Origin: Streptomyces roseolilacinus
Lineage (GTDB): Bacteria > Actinomycetota > Actinomycetes > Streptomycetales > Streptomycetaceae
Direction: 5' to 3'
Assembly: GCF_014649335.1 (NCBI RefSeq)
Contig: NZ_BMSV01000006.1
Coordinates: 62,001 to 126,000 of the forward strand
DNA: 64,000 bases
Shown: positions 27,324 through 35,688 of the stretch, piece by piece
Numbering within the stretch: position 1 is the first letter of the stretch
How the letters are laid out: each line of letters opens with the position of its first letter
Translations under genes and position numbers: made by a program
Notes under the pieces: model-generated
Told to the model about the DNA's origin: nothing
The model's database searches: none
Seen by the model: only the letters and a program-made list of their open reading frames with translations

Positions 27324-28351
27324 CCGTAGTGCCGCCGTACCTCGCCGAGCACGCCGAACGCGGCGGCGGTCAGGGGCACGGCGAGCAGCATGCCGAGGAC
27401 GCCGGCGACGGACGCGCCCGCAGTGAGGGTGACCATGACGACGGCCGGGTGCATCTGGACGGTGCGGCTCTGGATCAGCGGCTGGAGGACGTTGCCCTCC
27501 AGCACCTGCACGGCGAGGACGACCCCGAGCACCCACAGGGCGATGACCAGGCCCCGGTCGGCGAAGGCGACGAGCACGGCGACGGCCCCGGAGAGGAACG
27601 CGCCGAGGTAGGGGATGTAGGCGCCGACGAAGACGAGCGCCCCCAGCCCCACCGCGCCCGGGACGCGCAGCACGAGCAGTCCGGTGGTGATGAACGCGGC
27701 GTCGATCAGCGCGATCAGGGTGGTGCCGCGCATGAACCCCTCGACGGCCTCGAACGCGCGCCGCGCCATGGCCTCCACCATGTCCCCGGTGGACGCGGGC
27801 GCGAGCGAGCGCAGCGCGCCGACCGCGCGGCCGGAGTCCCGCAGGAAGAAGAAGACGAGGAACAGGGCGAGGAGCGCCATGGCGATCACCTCGCCGACGA
27901 CGCTGAGTCCGCTGACCAGGCCGGACGCGGCGGTCGAGCCGAACCGGCCGAGGAGGTTCCGGGCGTTGGCGGCGATGTCGTCGAGGGAGGTGCCGGCGGC
28001 GCCGAGGGGGCCGGTCAGGTCCTGTGCGGCGCGGCGCAGGGAGACGACGATCTGGTCGCCGGTGTCGACGAGCGCGGCGCCGACGACGTAGGCGGCGCCA
28101 CCGAAGACGGCGACGACGGCGGCGCAGGTCAGTGCGGCGGCGAGGGAGCGGTTGACGTGCATCGCGACGAGCCGGCGGTGGAGGGGGCCGAGCAGGGCGG
28201 TGCCGAGGAGGGCGAGGAGCACCGGGGTGACGGCGGTCCGGAAGGTGAAGCACAGCCAGACGGCGACGGCCGCGGCGCCCGTGACGAGGAGGACGACGGC
28301 GCACCAGGCGGCGAGGCGGCGGACGGGTTCGGGCAGCAGGGGCGGCGGCAC
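27293..28351 (-). CDS. AI-2E family transporter (PerM-like)
   Basis: 352 aa with about eight membrane helices; the C-terminal half has FFFLRDSG, RGTTLIALIDAAFITTGLLVLRVPGA and VLEGNVLQPLIQSRTVQMHP, the family signature. Family members export small molecules or ions (AI-2, Na+/H+), and no substrate can be named here. GTG start with a GGGGG site. Its 3' end overlaps the phosphatase gene by 31 nt antisense, and no terminator lies between. Confidence 0.85.
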   Translation of the reverse strand: MPPPLLPEPVRRLAAWCAVVLLVTGAAAVAVWLCFTFRTAVTPVLLALLGTALLGPLHRRLVAMHVNRSLAAALTCAAVVAVFGGAAYVVGAALVDTGDQIVVSLRRAAQDLTGPLGAAGTSLDDIAANARNLLGRFGSTAASGLVSGLSVVGEVIAMALLALFLVFFFLRDSGRAVGALRSLAPASTGDMVEAMARRAFEAVEGFMRGTTLIALIDAAFITTGLLVLRVPGAVGLGALVFVGAYIPYLGAFLSGAVAVLVAFADRGLVIALWVLGVVLAVQVLEGNVLQPLIQSRTVQMHPAVVMVTLTAGASVAGVLGMLLAVPLTAAAFGVLGEVRRHYGHPAAGVPPS

Positions 28352-28427
28352 GCCCCCAGCGCACCACGCGCGCGCGGGCCCCGCACGTCGGCGGGACCCG
28401 CGTGGGTGACGCTCCGTCAGGCCGGGG

Positions 28428-29228
28428 TCAGAGGGGCCGGCCCTCGCCCATGCCGTGGACGGCGGGGACGCGGCCGAGGCGGCCGGCCTGGAAGTCCTCG
28501 AACGCCTGGAGCAGTTCGTCGCGGGTGTTCATGACGAACGGTCCGTAGTGCGCCATGGGCTCCCGGATGGGCCGCCCGCCGAGGAGCACGACCTCCAGGT
28601 CGGGCGTGTTGCCGTCCTGCTTCTCGTCGGCCCGCACGGTGACCGATCCGCCGTCGCCGAAGACGGCGGTCTGGCCGGCGTGGACGGGCCGCCGCTCGGT
28701 GCCGACCGTGCCGCGCCCGGCGAGGACGTACGCGAGGCCGTTGAAGTCGGCGCGCCAGGGCAGCGTGACCTCGGAGCCGGGGCGCAGCGTGGCGTGGACC
28801 ATGGTGATGGGCGTGTGGGTGATGCCCGGGCCCTCGTGCCCGTCCAGCTCGCCGGCGATGACGCGCAGGAGCGCGCCGCCGTCGGGGGAGGTGAGGAGCT
28901 TGACGGAGCCGCCGCGGATGTCCTGGTAGCGGGGGTCCTTCATCTTGTCCTTGGCGGGGAGGTTCACCCACAGCTGGAGGCCGTGGAAGAGGCCGCCGGA
29001 GGCGACGAGCGACTCCGGGGGCGCCTCGATGTGCAGGAGCCCCGACCCGGCGGTCATCCACTGGGTGTCGCCGTTGGTGATGGTGCCGCCACCGCCGTTG
29101 GAGTCCTGGTGGACGAAGGTGCCGTCGATCAGGTACGTGACCACGGTGAGGACCTTGCGGGCCTGGGCTCCGGTGGGAGCGGCGACACGGGGCAGGGTGA
29201 GCGGGTTCTCGACGGTGACGGCAGGCAT
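28428..29228 (-). CDS. Pirin-family protein with apparent internal deletion
   Basis: 266 aa. From VTYLIDGTF onward it is a normal pirin (HQDSNGGGGTITNGDTQWMTAGSGLLHIE, GLQLWVNLP, LPWRADFNGLAYVL) and the first 25 residues (MPAVTVENPLTLPRVAAPT) are also normal. From memory of the family, about 55 residues normally lie between, holding the GFPVRRAF and PHRGFE segments. Here A-R-K-V-L-T-V runs directly into V-T-Y-L-I-D-G. The missing part includes the first two His ligands of the Fe site, so activity is doubtful. The reading frame is intact. Whether it is a decaying gene or an altered function cannot be told from here. Confidence 0.85.
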   Translation of the reverse strand: MPAVTVENPLTLPRVAAPTGAQARKVLTVVTYLIDGTFVHQDSNGGGGTITNGDTQWMTAGSGLLHIEAPPESLVASGGLFHGLQLWVNLPAKDKMKDPRYQDIRGGSVKLLTSPDGGALLRVIAGELDGHEGPGITHTPITMVHATLRPGSEVTLPWRADFNGLAYVLAGRGTVGTERRPVHAGQTAVFGDGGSVTVRADEKQDGNTPDLEVVLLGGRPIREPMAHYGPFVMNTRDELLQAFEDFQAGRLGRVPAVHGMGEGRPL

Positions 29229-29270
29229 TGCGGACCTCCGGTTGTCGGCGGGGCGGCGTACGCCCACTTT

Positions 29271-29286
29271 AGTTGAAGCTTGAACT
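29271..29286. promoter_or_regulatory. MarR-like near-palindrome upstream of pirin
   Basis: AGTTGAAGCTTGAACT is a 16-bp dyad with two mismatches (centre 29278/29279), 43 nt upstream of the pirin ATG. Its AT-rich TTGAA/TTCAA-type half-sites resemble MarR-family operators that often accompany pirin genes. No MarR gene lies in the window; assignment is inference. Confidence 0.45.
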
Positions 29287-29338
29287 TCCTGCTACCGGAA
29301 CACCGCTCCGGCTTCCCCCATTCCCGGGCCGGCGCGCG

Positions 29339-29743
29339 TCAGCGGGACGCGGAGAGGGCCTCCCGGACGGCGCGCACCGTCTCCTCGTCCCAGGTGAGCA
29401 GGGACAGCTCGGCCTTCTCCCCGGCCCCGTCCGCCGAGGTCGCCGTGCAGGTGAGGACCGTCCCGCCGCGCCCGCCGCCGCTCACCCCGCCGACCGGGCC
29501 CGACAGCGTCACGCCCCGCGCGCCGGGCGCGTCCAGGGTGACGCCGGTCCGGCTCACGGTGAGCCGCCCGGGGTGCGTCGCCGGCCCGTGGGCCGGTACG
29601 CGGTAGCGGCAGCGCAGCGTGACCGCCTCGCCCCGCCGGAGGGCGGCGGCCCGGCGCGCCGACCGGGCCCGGTCCAGCGCCTTGCCGCCCAGCCACGGCA
29701 CCAGGTCCATCAGGGCGTGCAGGGCGAATTCGAGCACCAGCAT
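29339..29743 (-). CDS. Hypothetical protein with one N-terminal hydrophobic helix
   Basis: 134 aa. Residues about 1-20 (MLVLEFALHALMDLVPWLGG) are hydrophobic and may anchor the protein; the rest is predicted beta-rich (VTLRCRYRVP, GRLTVSRTGVTL, VLTCTATSADG), compatible with a small PH-like fold. A GAGGAG site lies before ATG 29743. Not recognised as a named family. Confidence 0.6.
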   Translation of the reverse strand: MLVLEFALHALMDLVPWLGGKALDRARSARRAAALRRGEAVTLRCRYRVPAHGPATHPGRLTVSRTGVTLDAPGARGVTLSGPVGGVSGGGRGGTVLTCTATSADGAGEKAELSLLTWDEETVRAVREALSASR

Positions 29744-29814
29744 GTGATCGCTCCTCGATCGGGAAGACGGGTTCGGGTACCCGCCCGCCGCCGGGCCGCC
29801 CGGCGGCGGGCGGG

Positions 29815-30030
29815 TCAGCGGCTCTGCGGGGCGTCGGGCCCGGCGGCCGTGCGGAGGGCCGGCGGCCGGTCGGGCCCGGGGCCCTGGGCCCGGACGACGC
29901 ACCGGTCGCGCGGGCCCCGCTTCCGTTCGGCGGGCGCGACGGCCCCACCGCCGTCCGGTCCGGCGACGGCGTACCGGCCGACCGCCGGGTCGGTCTCCTG
30001 CGCCGTCAGGAATGCGCTCGGGTGCTCCAC
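29815..30030 (-). CDS. Possible small ORF
   Basis: 71 codons from GTG 30030 (E-H-P-S-A-F-L-T-A-Q-E-T-D). Codon third positions are GC-rich along the whole frame, as in real genes here, but no ribosome site is visible and no family is recognised. Could be a small protein between the genes on either side, or chance. Confidence 0.3.
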   Translation of the reverse strand: MEHPSAFLTAQETDPAVGRYAVAGPDGGGAVAPAERKRGPRDRCVVRAQGPGPDRPPALRTAAGPDAPQSR

Positions 30031-30117
30031 AGGGGAACACTAGGCAGCCGCAGGAGCACGCTCCGTCCACCCTGAGGGGGATCACGACCCCCGCCGACCG
30101 GAGGGGGAGGGGGCGTC

Positions 30118-30570
30118 CTACCCGTACATGCGGCGCATCGCGAAGTCGACCATCTCCTCGACGGCCTTCGCGTCGAACACGATCCGGTGGTCGCCCTCCA
30201 TGTCGAGGACGAAGCCGTACCCGGTCGGGAGGAGGTCCAGCACCTCGGCGCCGGTGATCACGAAGTACTTGGACTCCTTGCCGGCGTACCGGCGCAGCTG
30301 CTTCAGCGACGTGAACATCGGGATGACCGGCTGCTGCGTGTTGTGCAGCGCCAGGAAGCCCGGGTTGTCGCCGCGCGGGCAGTACACCTTCGACGTGGCG
30401 AAGATCTGCTGGAAGTCCTCGGCGGCCAGCGAGCCCGTGGTGAACGCGCGCACGGCGTCGGCGAGGGACGGCGGGGACGGCTCCGGGTACAGCGGCGGCT
30501 GCTGCCCGTACCCCTGCTGGGGCGGGGCGTACTGCTGCTGGGCGCCCGGGTTCTGCTCGTAGCCGTACAT
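30118..30570 (-). CDS. SseB N-terminal-domain protein
   Basis: 150 aa. A Gln/Tyr/Pro-rich disordered N-terminus (about 30 residues: QQQYAPPQQGYGQQPP) precedes an SseB-like domain with VYCPRGDNPGFLALHNTQQPVIPMFTSLKQLRRYAG and LPTGYGFVLDMEGDHRIVFDAKAVEEM. SseB-family proteins are known mostly as enhancers or accessory factors of unclear role. No Shine-Dalgarno sequence is evident at ATG 30570, so a leaderless transcript is possible. Confidence 0.75.
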   Translation of the reverse strand: MYGYEQNPGAQQQYAPPQQGYGQQPPLYPEPSPPSLADAVRAFTTGSLAAEDFQQIFATSKVYCPRGDNPGFLALHNTQQPVIPMFTSLKQLRRYAGKESKYFVITGAEVLDLLPTGYGFVLDMEGDHRIVFDAKAVEEMVDFAMRRMYG

Positions 30571-30640
30571 GCACGCAAGGGTACTGAGTGCGGGCCGCGC
30601 CCGTGACGGGTGCCCGGCGGTACGCGGACGCCTCCGCGGA

Positions 30641-30967
30641 CTACAGGGCGCCCGCCACGACCAGCGCCGCCGTGGGCGTGAAGACCGCCGCCACGGCCAC
30701 CGACCAGTACAGCGCGCCGCTCCCCCCGTCCCGCCGCCGCACGGACCGGTTCGCGAACCACCAGACCAGCGCGAACAACAGCACGAAGGGCCCGAACACC
30801 ACGAACCACGGCCACACGCCGTCGTTCTCGGTCGGCTCCCCCTGCGTCCAACCCAGTTCCGCCAGCGGCCAGTTCGACAACAGGTACCAGACCATCCACA
30901 CCGGCACGAGCCCGGGCACCCCGAGCACCAGGTTCAGCCCCGCCCCCACCACCAGCCACTTCCGCAT
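30641..30967 (-). CDS. Hypothetical small membrane protein
   Basis: 108 aa with three hydrophobic stretches (about residues 5-28, 52-69, 85-107) and a Trp-rich first half (VWMVWYLLSNWPL). Starts MRKWLVVGAGLNLVLG. No family recognised. It is divergent from the SUKH-like gene at 31007, the two starts being 40 nt apart. Confidence 0.6.
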   Translation of the reverse strand: MRKWLVVGAGLNLVLGVPGLVPVWMVWYLLSNWPLAELGWTQGEPTENDGVWPWFVVFGPFVLLFALVWWFANRSVRRRDGGSGALYWSVAVAAVFTPTAALVVAGAL

Positions 30968-31006
30968 CGGCTCAGTCTGTCAGCGGCACGCTCTAACCTC
31001 ACCCGC

Positions 31007-31669
31007 ATGAGCGCACACATCTGGGCAGGGGTACGCGAGCGGGTCCTCGCGCTGGCGAAGTCACCGGGAGCGGCGGCGGTGTTCGGCTTCCCGCACGGCG
31101 ACCGCCCGCTGGAGGACCCGCTGACCGAGGCGGAGCTGGCGGACCTGGAGCGGTACTGCGGGGTGCGGCTCCCGGAGGAGTACCGGGACTTCCTGCTGCA
31201 CGTGGGCGCGGGCGGCGCGGGCCCGGCGTACGGGGTGTACCCGGTGCGCCGGGGCCCGGACGGCGCGTGGGCGTGGCACGGCGACGGCGCGGACATGACG
31301 CTGCCGACGCGCCTCGCCGAGCCGTTCCCGGTGGACCGGGTGGACCCCGCCGTCCTCGACGCCCTGCTGGACGACCAGCCGGACGAGGAGGAGTACGACG
31401 ACGAGGACGCGTTCGAGGCGGCGAACGACGCGTGGGAGGAGCGCATGGAGGGCGTCCTGTGGACGGACGAGATCACGGTGGGCGCCGTGTGCCTCTCCAC
31501 CACGGGCTGCGCGCAACGGCAGTGGCTCGTCGTCTCCGGCCCCGAGCGCGGCGCCATGTGGGATGACCCGCGCTGCGACGACGCCGACCTGGAACCGATG
31601 GGCGTCACCTTCGCCGAGTGGTACCTGAACTGGCTGGAGGACGCGACCCGCAAGGCGGAGGCGGCGTAG
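31007..31669 (+). CDS. SMI1/KNR4 (SUKH) family protein
   Basis: 220 aa. The N-terminal core has LTEAELADLERYCGVRLPEEYRDFLLHVGAGGAGPAYGVYPV, a standard SUKH signature; acidic middle (DDQPDEEEYDDEDAFEAAND about 125-145) and a C-terminal TTGCAQRQWLVVSGPERGAMWDD. SUKH proteins include immunity proteins of contact-dependent toxins, but no toxin gene is adjacent here, so a regulatory or orphan immunity role is equally possible. Start ATG 31007 is where homology begins. Confidence 0.75.
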   Translation: MSAHIWAGVRERVLALAKSPGAAAVFGFPHGDRPLEDPLTEAELADLERYCGVRLPEEYRDFLLHVGAGGAGPAYGVYPVRRGPDGAWAWHGDGADMTLPTRLAEPFPVDRVDPAVLDALLDDQPDEEEYDDEDAFEAANDAWEERMEGVLWTDEITVGAVCLSTTGCAQRQWLVVSGPERGAMWDDPRCDDADLEPMGVTFAEWYLNWLEDATRKAEAA

Positions 31670-31672
31670 GGC

Positions 31673-31873
31673 TCAGCCCTTCAGCGCCTCGACGAACGGC
31701 ACCCAGGCACGCGCGGACACCACGACCACGCCCCCGTCCGGCACCTTGGAGTCCCGGACGGGGACGAGGCCGGGGAAGTCGTCGGCGACTTCGAGGCAGT
31801 TGCCGCCATCTCCGTTGCTGTAACTGCTGCTCCGCCAAGCGGCGGCGCTCAAGTCAATGGGCGCGCTTGCCAT
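31673..31873 (-). CDS. DUF397 domain protein
   Basis: 66 aa: AAWRSSSYSNGDGGNCLEVADDF and VPVRDSKVPDGGVVVVSARAWVPFVEAL are the DUF397 hallmark. DUF397 proteins pair with XRE/DUF5753 regulators in Streptomyces and several modulate development or antibiotic production. It overlaps the regulator's 3' end by 20 nt on the same strand, so the two are co-translated. Convergent with the SUKH-like gene (3-nt gap). Confidence 0.9.
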   Translation of the reverse strand: MASAPIDLSAAAWRSSSYSNGDGGNCLEVADDFPGLVPVRDSKVPDGGVVVVSARAWVPFVEALKG

Positions 31874-32711
31874 TTCGGTAGTCCTCAGCCGCTTCCTCGA
31901 TCCAGGCGAGGGACGCCTCTGGCGGCAGAGCGGCGGCCCTGAGGCGATCGTATGCCCTGCGATAGAGCTTCACGAGGGCCGGATCGTCCAGGATCTGCCC
32001 GTGATAGGGGCCTTCCGTATAGACGAGCGGAGGCTCGTCATCGAAGTCGAGGGACATGAGCGGTAGCTCCATGTAAGGCTGCGTCGCGGCGTTCCACTGG
32101 AGGACCTGCGGAACGATCCGTTGGCGCCTAGCCAAGGCCGCGATGTGCTCCAGCTGTTCCACCATCTCGGCCGGGGGTACCAACGGGTGACGCACCAGAG
32201 ACTCGTGCAGGATCACCCAGTACTCCGGTCGCTTCGGGTCGTCGAAGAGCCGGGCCCGCGCCAATCGGTCGCGCACCTTCGCTTCGGCCTCTTCCCGAAG
32301 GTCCAGCGAGTGAGTGCATCTCATGATCGAGCGCGCGTATGCCTCGGTCTGGAGCAGTCCCGGGATCAGGGCGTTGGCCCACTCCTCGATCACCCGTGCA
32401 CGTGTCTCCGACTCCACGATCGGCGCGAAGTACGACGCGTGCGCGCCCTGCTTCGCCCGCCGCACGTCCTCGCAGCACCGCTCGAAGTACCCGTCCGTCT
32501 TCAGGACGCGGTCCACGTGCCGGGCCAGGTCCACCGGCATGCGGCGCTGGCCGCGTTCGATCTCGCTCAGGTACGTCGCCCCGTAGAAGCTGCCCTCGAC
32601 CAGCTGCTCCAGGGTGAGCGCCGACCGCTCGCGCTGGAAGCGCAGCTCCTTGCCGTAGAAGCACGGGACGCTCTCCGACCCGTCGATGTCCTTCCGCTGC
32701 CCTCGCGCCAT
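31854..32711 (-). CDS. XRE-family regulator with DUF5753 (Scr1-like)
   Basis: 285 aa. An HTH_31-type helix-turn-helix (residues about 20-75: LRFQRERSALTLEQLVEGSFYGATYLSEIERGQRR) and a DUF5753 domain (about 95-280: YFAPIVESETRARVIEEWANALIPGLLQTEAYARSIM). The DNA is less GC-rich at third positions than its neighbours, which suggests later arrival. It forms a standard two-gene module with DUF397 downstream. Confidence 0.9.
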   Translation of the reverse strand: MARGQRKDIDGSESVPCFYGKELRFQRERSALTLEQLVEGSFYGATYLSEIERGQRRMPVDLARHVDRVLKTDGYFERCCEDVRRAKQGAHASYFAPIVESETRARVIEEWANALIPGLLQTEAYARSIMRCTHSLDLREEAEAKVRDRLARARLFDDPKRPEYWVILHESLVRHPLVPPAEMVEQLEHIAALARRQRIVPQVLQWNAATQPYMELPLMSLDFDDEPPLVYTEGPYHGQILDDPALVKLYRRAYDRLRAAALPPEASLAWIEEAAEDYRNGKRAH

Positions 32712-32825
32712 CGAAGATCACCTTTCACACCTCGCGCCGTGGTGCCCCGGCCCCTTCCGACGGTAGGGGTGATCGCGGCACCGTGTGACCGGTTCGTCAC
32801 ACCACGCACGGAAAGGGTGAGCCCC

Positions 32826-33020
32826 ATGGCCATCGACCACGACCTGGAGCAGGACAAGGAGGCCCGCGGCCTCGTGAACGAGCTGCGGATCCTGCTCGGG
32901 TCGCACGACATCAAGCTGCCGTCGCTCGGACGGGACTACGGCAGCCCGCCGCTCATCACGCTGGGCAACTGCAACCTGGCCACCGCGCGGGCGCTCGTCG
33001 CCGTCCTGCGCCGGGTGTAG
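32826..33020 (+). CDS. Small conserved hypothetical protein
   Basis: 64 aa, MAIDHDLEQDKEARGLVNELRILLG then HDIKLPSLGRDYGSPPLITLGNCNLATARALVAVL. Strong GAAAGGGTGAG site 6 nt before the ATG. Soluble and compact; not recognised as a named domain. It diverges from the XRE/DUF397 module with a 114-bp shared upstream region, so that regulator may control it. Confidence 0.65.
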   Translation: MAIDHDLEQDKEARGLVNELRILLGSHDIKLPSLGRDYGSPPLITLGNCNLATARALVAVLRRV

Positions 33021-33063
33021 GCGCGAAGCTCGTCACAGTTCGGGCGGCAGGGGTTGCCCTTAT

Positions 33064-33101
33064 TACCCACGGGTAGCATCATCGTAGCTACCAGCTGGTA
33101 G
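33064..33101. promoter_or_regulatory. Two related inverted repeats upstream of the acyl-CoA dehydrogenase
   Basis: TACCC-AC-GGGTA (33064-33075) and CTACCAGCTGGTAG (33088-33101, perfect 14-bp dyad) share TACC/GGTA half-sites and their centres are 25 bp apart. They end 44 nt before the start codon, where operators of TetR-type fatty acid regulators usually lie. The regulator is unknown. Confidence 0.55.
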
Positions 33102-33145
33102 ATGCACGAGGAACCTGCCTCCCGATCCCTTACGGAGCCGTCGCC

Positions 33146-34975
33146 ATGGGGCACTACAAGTCGAATCTCCGCGACATCGAGTTCAACCTCTTCGAGGTCC
33201 TCGGCCGCGACAAGGTGTACGGCACCGGTCCGTTCGAGGAGATGGACGTCGAGACCGCCAAGAGCGTCCTGGACGAGCTGTGCCGGCTCGCGGAGAACGA
33301 GTTCGCCGAGTCCTTCGCCGACGCGGACCGCAACCCGCCGGTCTTCGACCCGGAGACGAACACCGCGCCGATCCCTGCGTCGTTCAAGAAGTCCTACAAG
33401 GCGTTCATGGACTCCGAGTACTGGCGGCTGGGCCTGCCGGAGGAGATCGGCGGCACGACCTCCCCCCGCTCGCTCATCTGGGCCTACGCGGAGCTGATCC
33501 TCGGCTCGAACCCGGCTGTCTGGATGTACTCCTCGGGCCCGGCCTTCGCCGGCGTCCTCTTCGAGGAGGGCAACGAGGCCCAGAAGAAGATCGCCGAGAT
33601 CGCGGTCGAGCGCCAGTGGGGCTCCACCATGGTGCTGACCGAGCCGGACGCGGGCTCGGACGTGGGCGCCGGCCGCACCAAGGCGGTCCAGCAGGAGGAC
33701 GGCTCGTGGCACATCGAGGGCGTGAAGCGCTTCATCACGTCCGGTGAGCACGACATGTCGGAGAACATCCTCCACTACGTCCTCGCCCGCCCCGAGGGTG
33801 CCGGTCCGGGCACCAAGGGCCTGTCGCTGTTCCTCGTCCCGAAGTACCACTTCGACTGGGAGACCGGCGAGCTGGGCGAGCGCAACGGCGTCTACGCGAC
33901 GAACGTCGAGCACAAGATGGGCCTCAAGGCGTCCAACACGTGCGAGATGACCTTCGGTGACCGGCACCCCGCCAAGGGCTGGCTGATCGGCGACAAGCAC
34001 GACGGCATCCGCCAGATGTTCCGCATCATCGAGTTCGCCCGCATGATGGTCGGCACGAAGGCCATCGCCACCCTGTCGACGGGCTACCTCAACGCGCTGG
34101 AGTACGCCAAGGAGCGCGTCCAGGGCCCCGACCTGGCGAACTTCATGGACAAGACCGCGCCGAAGGTCACCATCACGCACCACCCCGACGTGCGCCGCTC
34201 GCTCATGACGCAGAAGGCGTACGCGGAGGGCATGCGCGCCCTCGTCATGTACACCGCCGCGGTCCAGGACGAGATCCAGGCCAAGGAGGCGGCCGGCGAG
34301 GACGCCAAGGCCCTGCACGGCCTGAACGACCTGCTGCTGCCGATCGTGAAGGGCTACGGCTCCGAGAAGTCCTACGAGCAGCTCGCCCAGTCGCTCCAGA
34401 CCTTCGGCGGCTCCGGGTACCTCCAGGAGTACCCGATCGAGCAGTACATCCGCGACGCCAAGATCGACACCCTCTACGAGGGCACCACGGCCATCCAGGG
34501 CCAGGACTTCTTCTTCCGGAAGATCGTCCGCGACCAGGGCGCCTCGCTGAACGCCCTCTCCGAGGAGATCAAGAAGTTCCTCGCGCTGGGCACCGGCGGC
34601 GACGACCTGGCCGGCGCCCGCGAGTCGCTCGCCAAGGCGGCCGTCGACCTGGAGGGCATCGTCGGCAAGATGCTCACCGACCTCACCGCGACCGGCGAGG
34701 ACGTCAAGAACATCTACAAGGTCGGCCTGAACACCACCCGCCTGCTCATGGCCTCCGGTGACGTCGTCGTCGGCTACCTGCTGCTGCGCGGCGCCGCCGT
34801 CGCCGCCGAGAAGCTGGCCGCCGGCGCCTCCGCCAAGGACGTCCCCTTCTACCAGGGCAAGATCGCGGCGGCGAAGTTCTTCGCGGCCAACGTCCTGCCG
34901 GGCGTCACCACCGAGCGCCTGATCGCCGAAGGCGTCGACAACTCCCTGATGGAGCTGGACGAGGCCGCCTTCTGA
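33146..34975 (+). CDS. Acyl-CoA dehydrogenase (FadE-type, long form)
   Basis: 609 aa. N-terminal domain, middle FAD domain with [23 protein letters not shown], substrate-binding [16 protein letters not shown], and C-terminal [35 protein letters not shown] with the catalytic Glu in YEGTTAIQ. Extra C-terminal acyl-CoA dehydrogenase_C domain (about 470-605) marks the long group. It starts beta-oxidation by alpha,beta-dehydrogenation of acyl-CoA. Regulated probably through the dyads at 33064-33101. Confidence 0.95.
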   Translation: MGHYKSNLRDIEFNLFEVLGRDKVYGTGPFEEMDVETAKSVLDELCRLAENEFAESFADADRNPPVFDPETNTAPIPASFKKSYKAFMDSEYWRLGLPEEIGGTTSPRSLIWAYAELILGSNPAVWMYSSGPAFAGVLFEEGNEAQKKIAEIAVERQWGSTMVLTEPDAGSDVGAGRTKAVQQEDGSWHIEGVKRFITSGEHDMSENILHYVLARPEGAGPGTKGLSLFLVPKYHFDWETGELGERNGVYATNVEHKMGLKASNTCEMTFGDRHPAKGWLIGDKHDGIRQMFRIIEFARMMVGTKAIATLSTGYLNALEYAKERVQGPDLANFMDKTAPKVTITHHPDVRRSLMTQKAYAEGMRALVMYTAAVQDEIQAKEAAGEDAKALHGLNDLLLPIVKGYGSEKSYEQLAQSLQTFGGSGYLQEYPIEQYIRDAKIDTLYEGTTAIQGQDFFFRKIVRDQGASLNALSEEIKKFLALGTGGDDLAGARESLAKAAVDLEGIVGKMLTDLTATGEDVKNIYKVGLNTTRLLMASGDVVVGYLLLRGAAVAAEKLAAGASAKDVPFYQGKIAAAKFFAANVLPGVTTERLIAEGVDNSLMELDEAAF

Positions 34976-34996
34976 CCGGCGCCCCCCGCGTGGCCT

Positions 34997-35042
34997 GACG
35001 GCCCGCCTCCCCGGACGGTCCGGTCCGGGGAGGCGGGCCGTC
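34997..35042. terminator. Long hairpin between convergent genes
   Basis: Perfect 20-bp stem (34997-35016 with 35023-35042) and 6-nt loop, 22 nt after the acyl-CoA dehydrogenase stop and 31 nt past the stop of the convergent zinc-ribbon gene. Confidence 0.85.
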
Positions 35043-35072
35043 CGCGTGTCCGCCCCCCTCCGGCGCCGGGCC

Positions 35073-35564
35073 TCAGCCCCGCAGCCGCCCCGGACACACG
35101 TCGAAGTGGCTCACCCGGCACGTGTCCACCGGGGCGGCGCCGTGCAGGTGCACCGCCGTGCCGTCCCCCGCTATGTACCAGCGCCTGCCGCGCGGCACCA
35201 CCGCCACCGGGCGCACCCCCGGCTCGATCGCCACCCACCGGTCGCCCGCCGTGCGGTGCCAGCGCGCCCGGCCCCCGCAGTGCCGGCACGTCATGGGCGA
35301 ACCCGCGCGCGGCGACGGGGCCCGCCCCGGCCCCCGCCCGGACGCGCGCAGGGCCGCCTCGGTCACCGGCAGCACGTCCCCCAGCCGTACCGGATCGCGG
35401 TCCGCCGAACCCGTGCCCGCCCTCGTGCAGGCCGGGCACAGCGGCATCATCAGCGGCACGCTCCACTGGGCGCCGGGCGCCTCGCAGGCCGCGCAGAAGG
35501 GCGCCGCCGCCGGGCGGGCGGGCACGCCCCCGAACGGAGCGGCCGAAGCCGTCGTCGTCTCCAC
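35073..35564 (-). CDS. Zinc-ribbon protein, DUF6083-like
   Basis: 163 aa from GTG 35564 (GGAGGT 6 nt upstream). Two Cys clusters: CAAC and CPAC (about residues 23-26 and 42-45) form one zinc site; CRHC (about 89-92) with CRVSHFDVCPG near the end forms a second. The C-terminal part GRARWHRTAGDRWVAIEPGVRP, YIAGDGTAVHLHG resembles DUF6083 proteins of Streptomyces. Function unknown; likely nucleic-acid or protein binding by zinc ribbons. Confidence 0.65.
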   Translation of the reverse strand: METTTASAAPFGGVPARPAAAPFCAACEAPGAQWSVPLMMPLCPACTRAGTGSADRDPVRLGDVLPVTEAALRASGRGPGRAPSPRAGSPMTCRHCGGRARWHRTAGDRWVAIEPGVRPVAVVPRGRRWYIAGDGTAVHLHGAAPVDTCRVSHFDVCPGRLRG

Positions 35565-35688
35565 CAGTGCACCTCCGGTCACGCGTCGGTCAACGGTGTG
35601 TCGTCCCCGTCGATACTCGCAGCCACCACTGACAACGCCGCGTCCCGAACCCTGCGCCCGGCCGGGCGGCCGACCGTATGGTGTGCTC

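Noticed and set aside
29273..30043. Plus-strand frame across the 29339-29743 gene
   Set aside because: Low-complexity Pro/Arg/Ala product, antisense to a gene with a good ribosome site.
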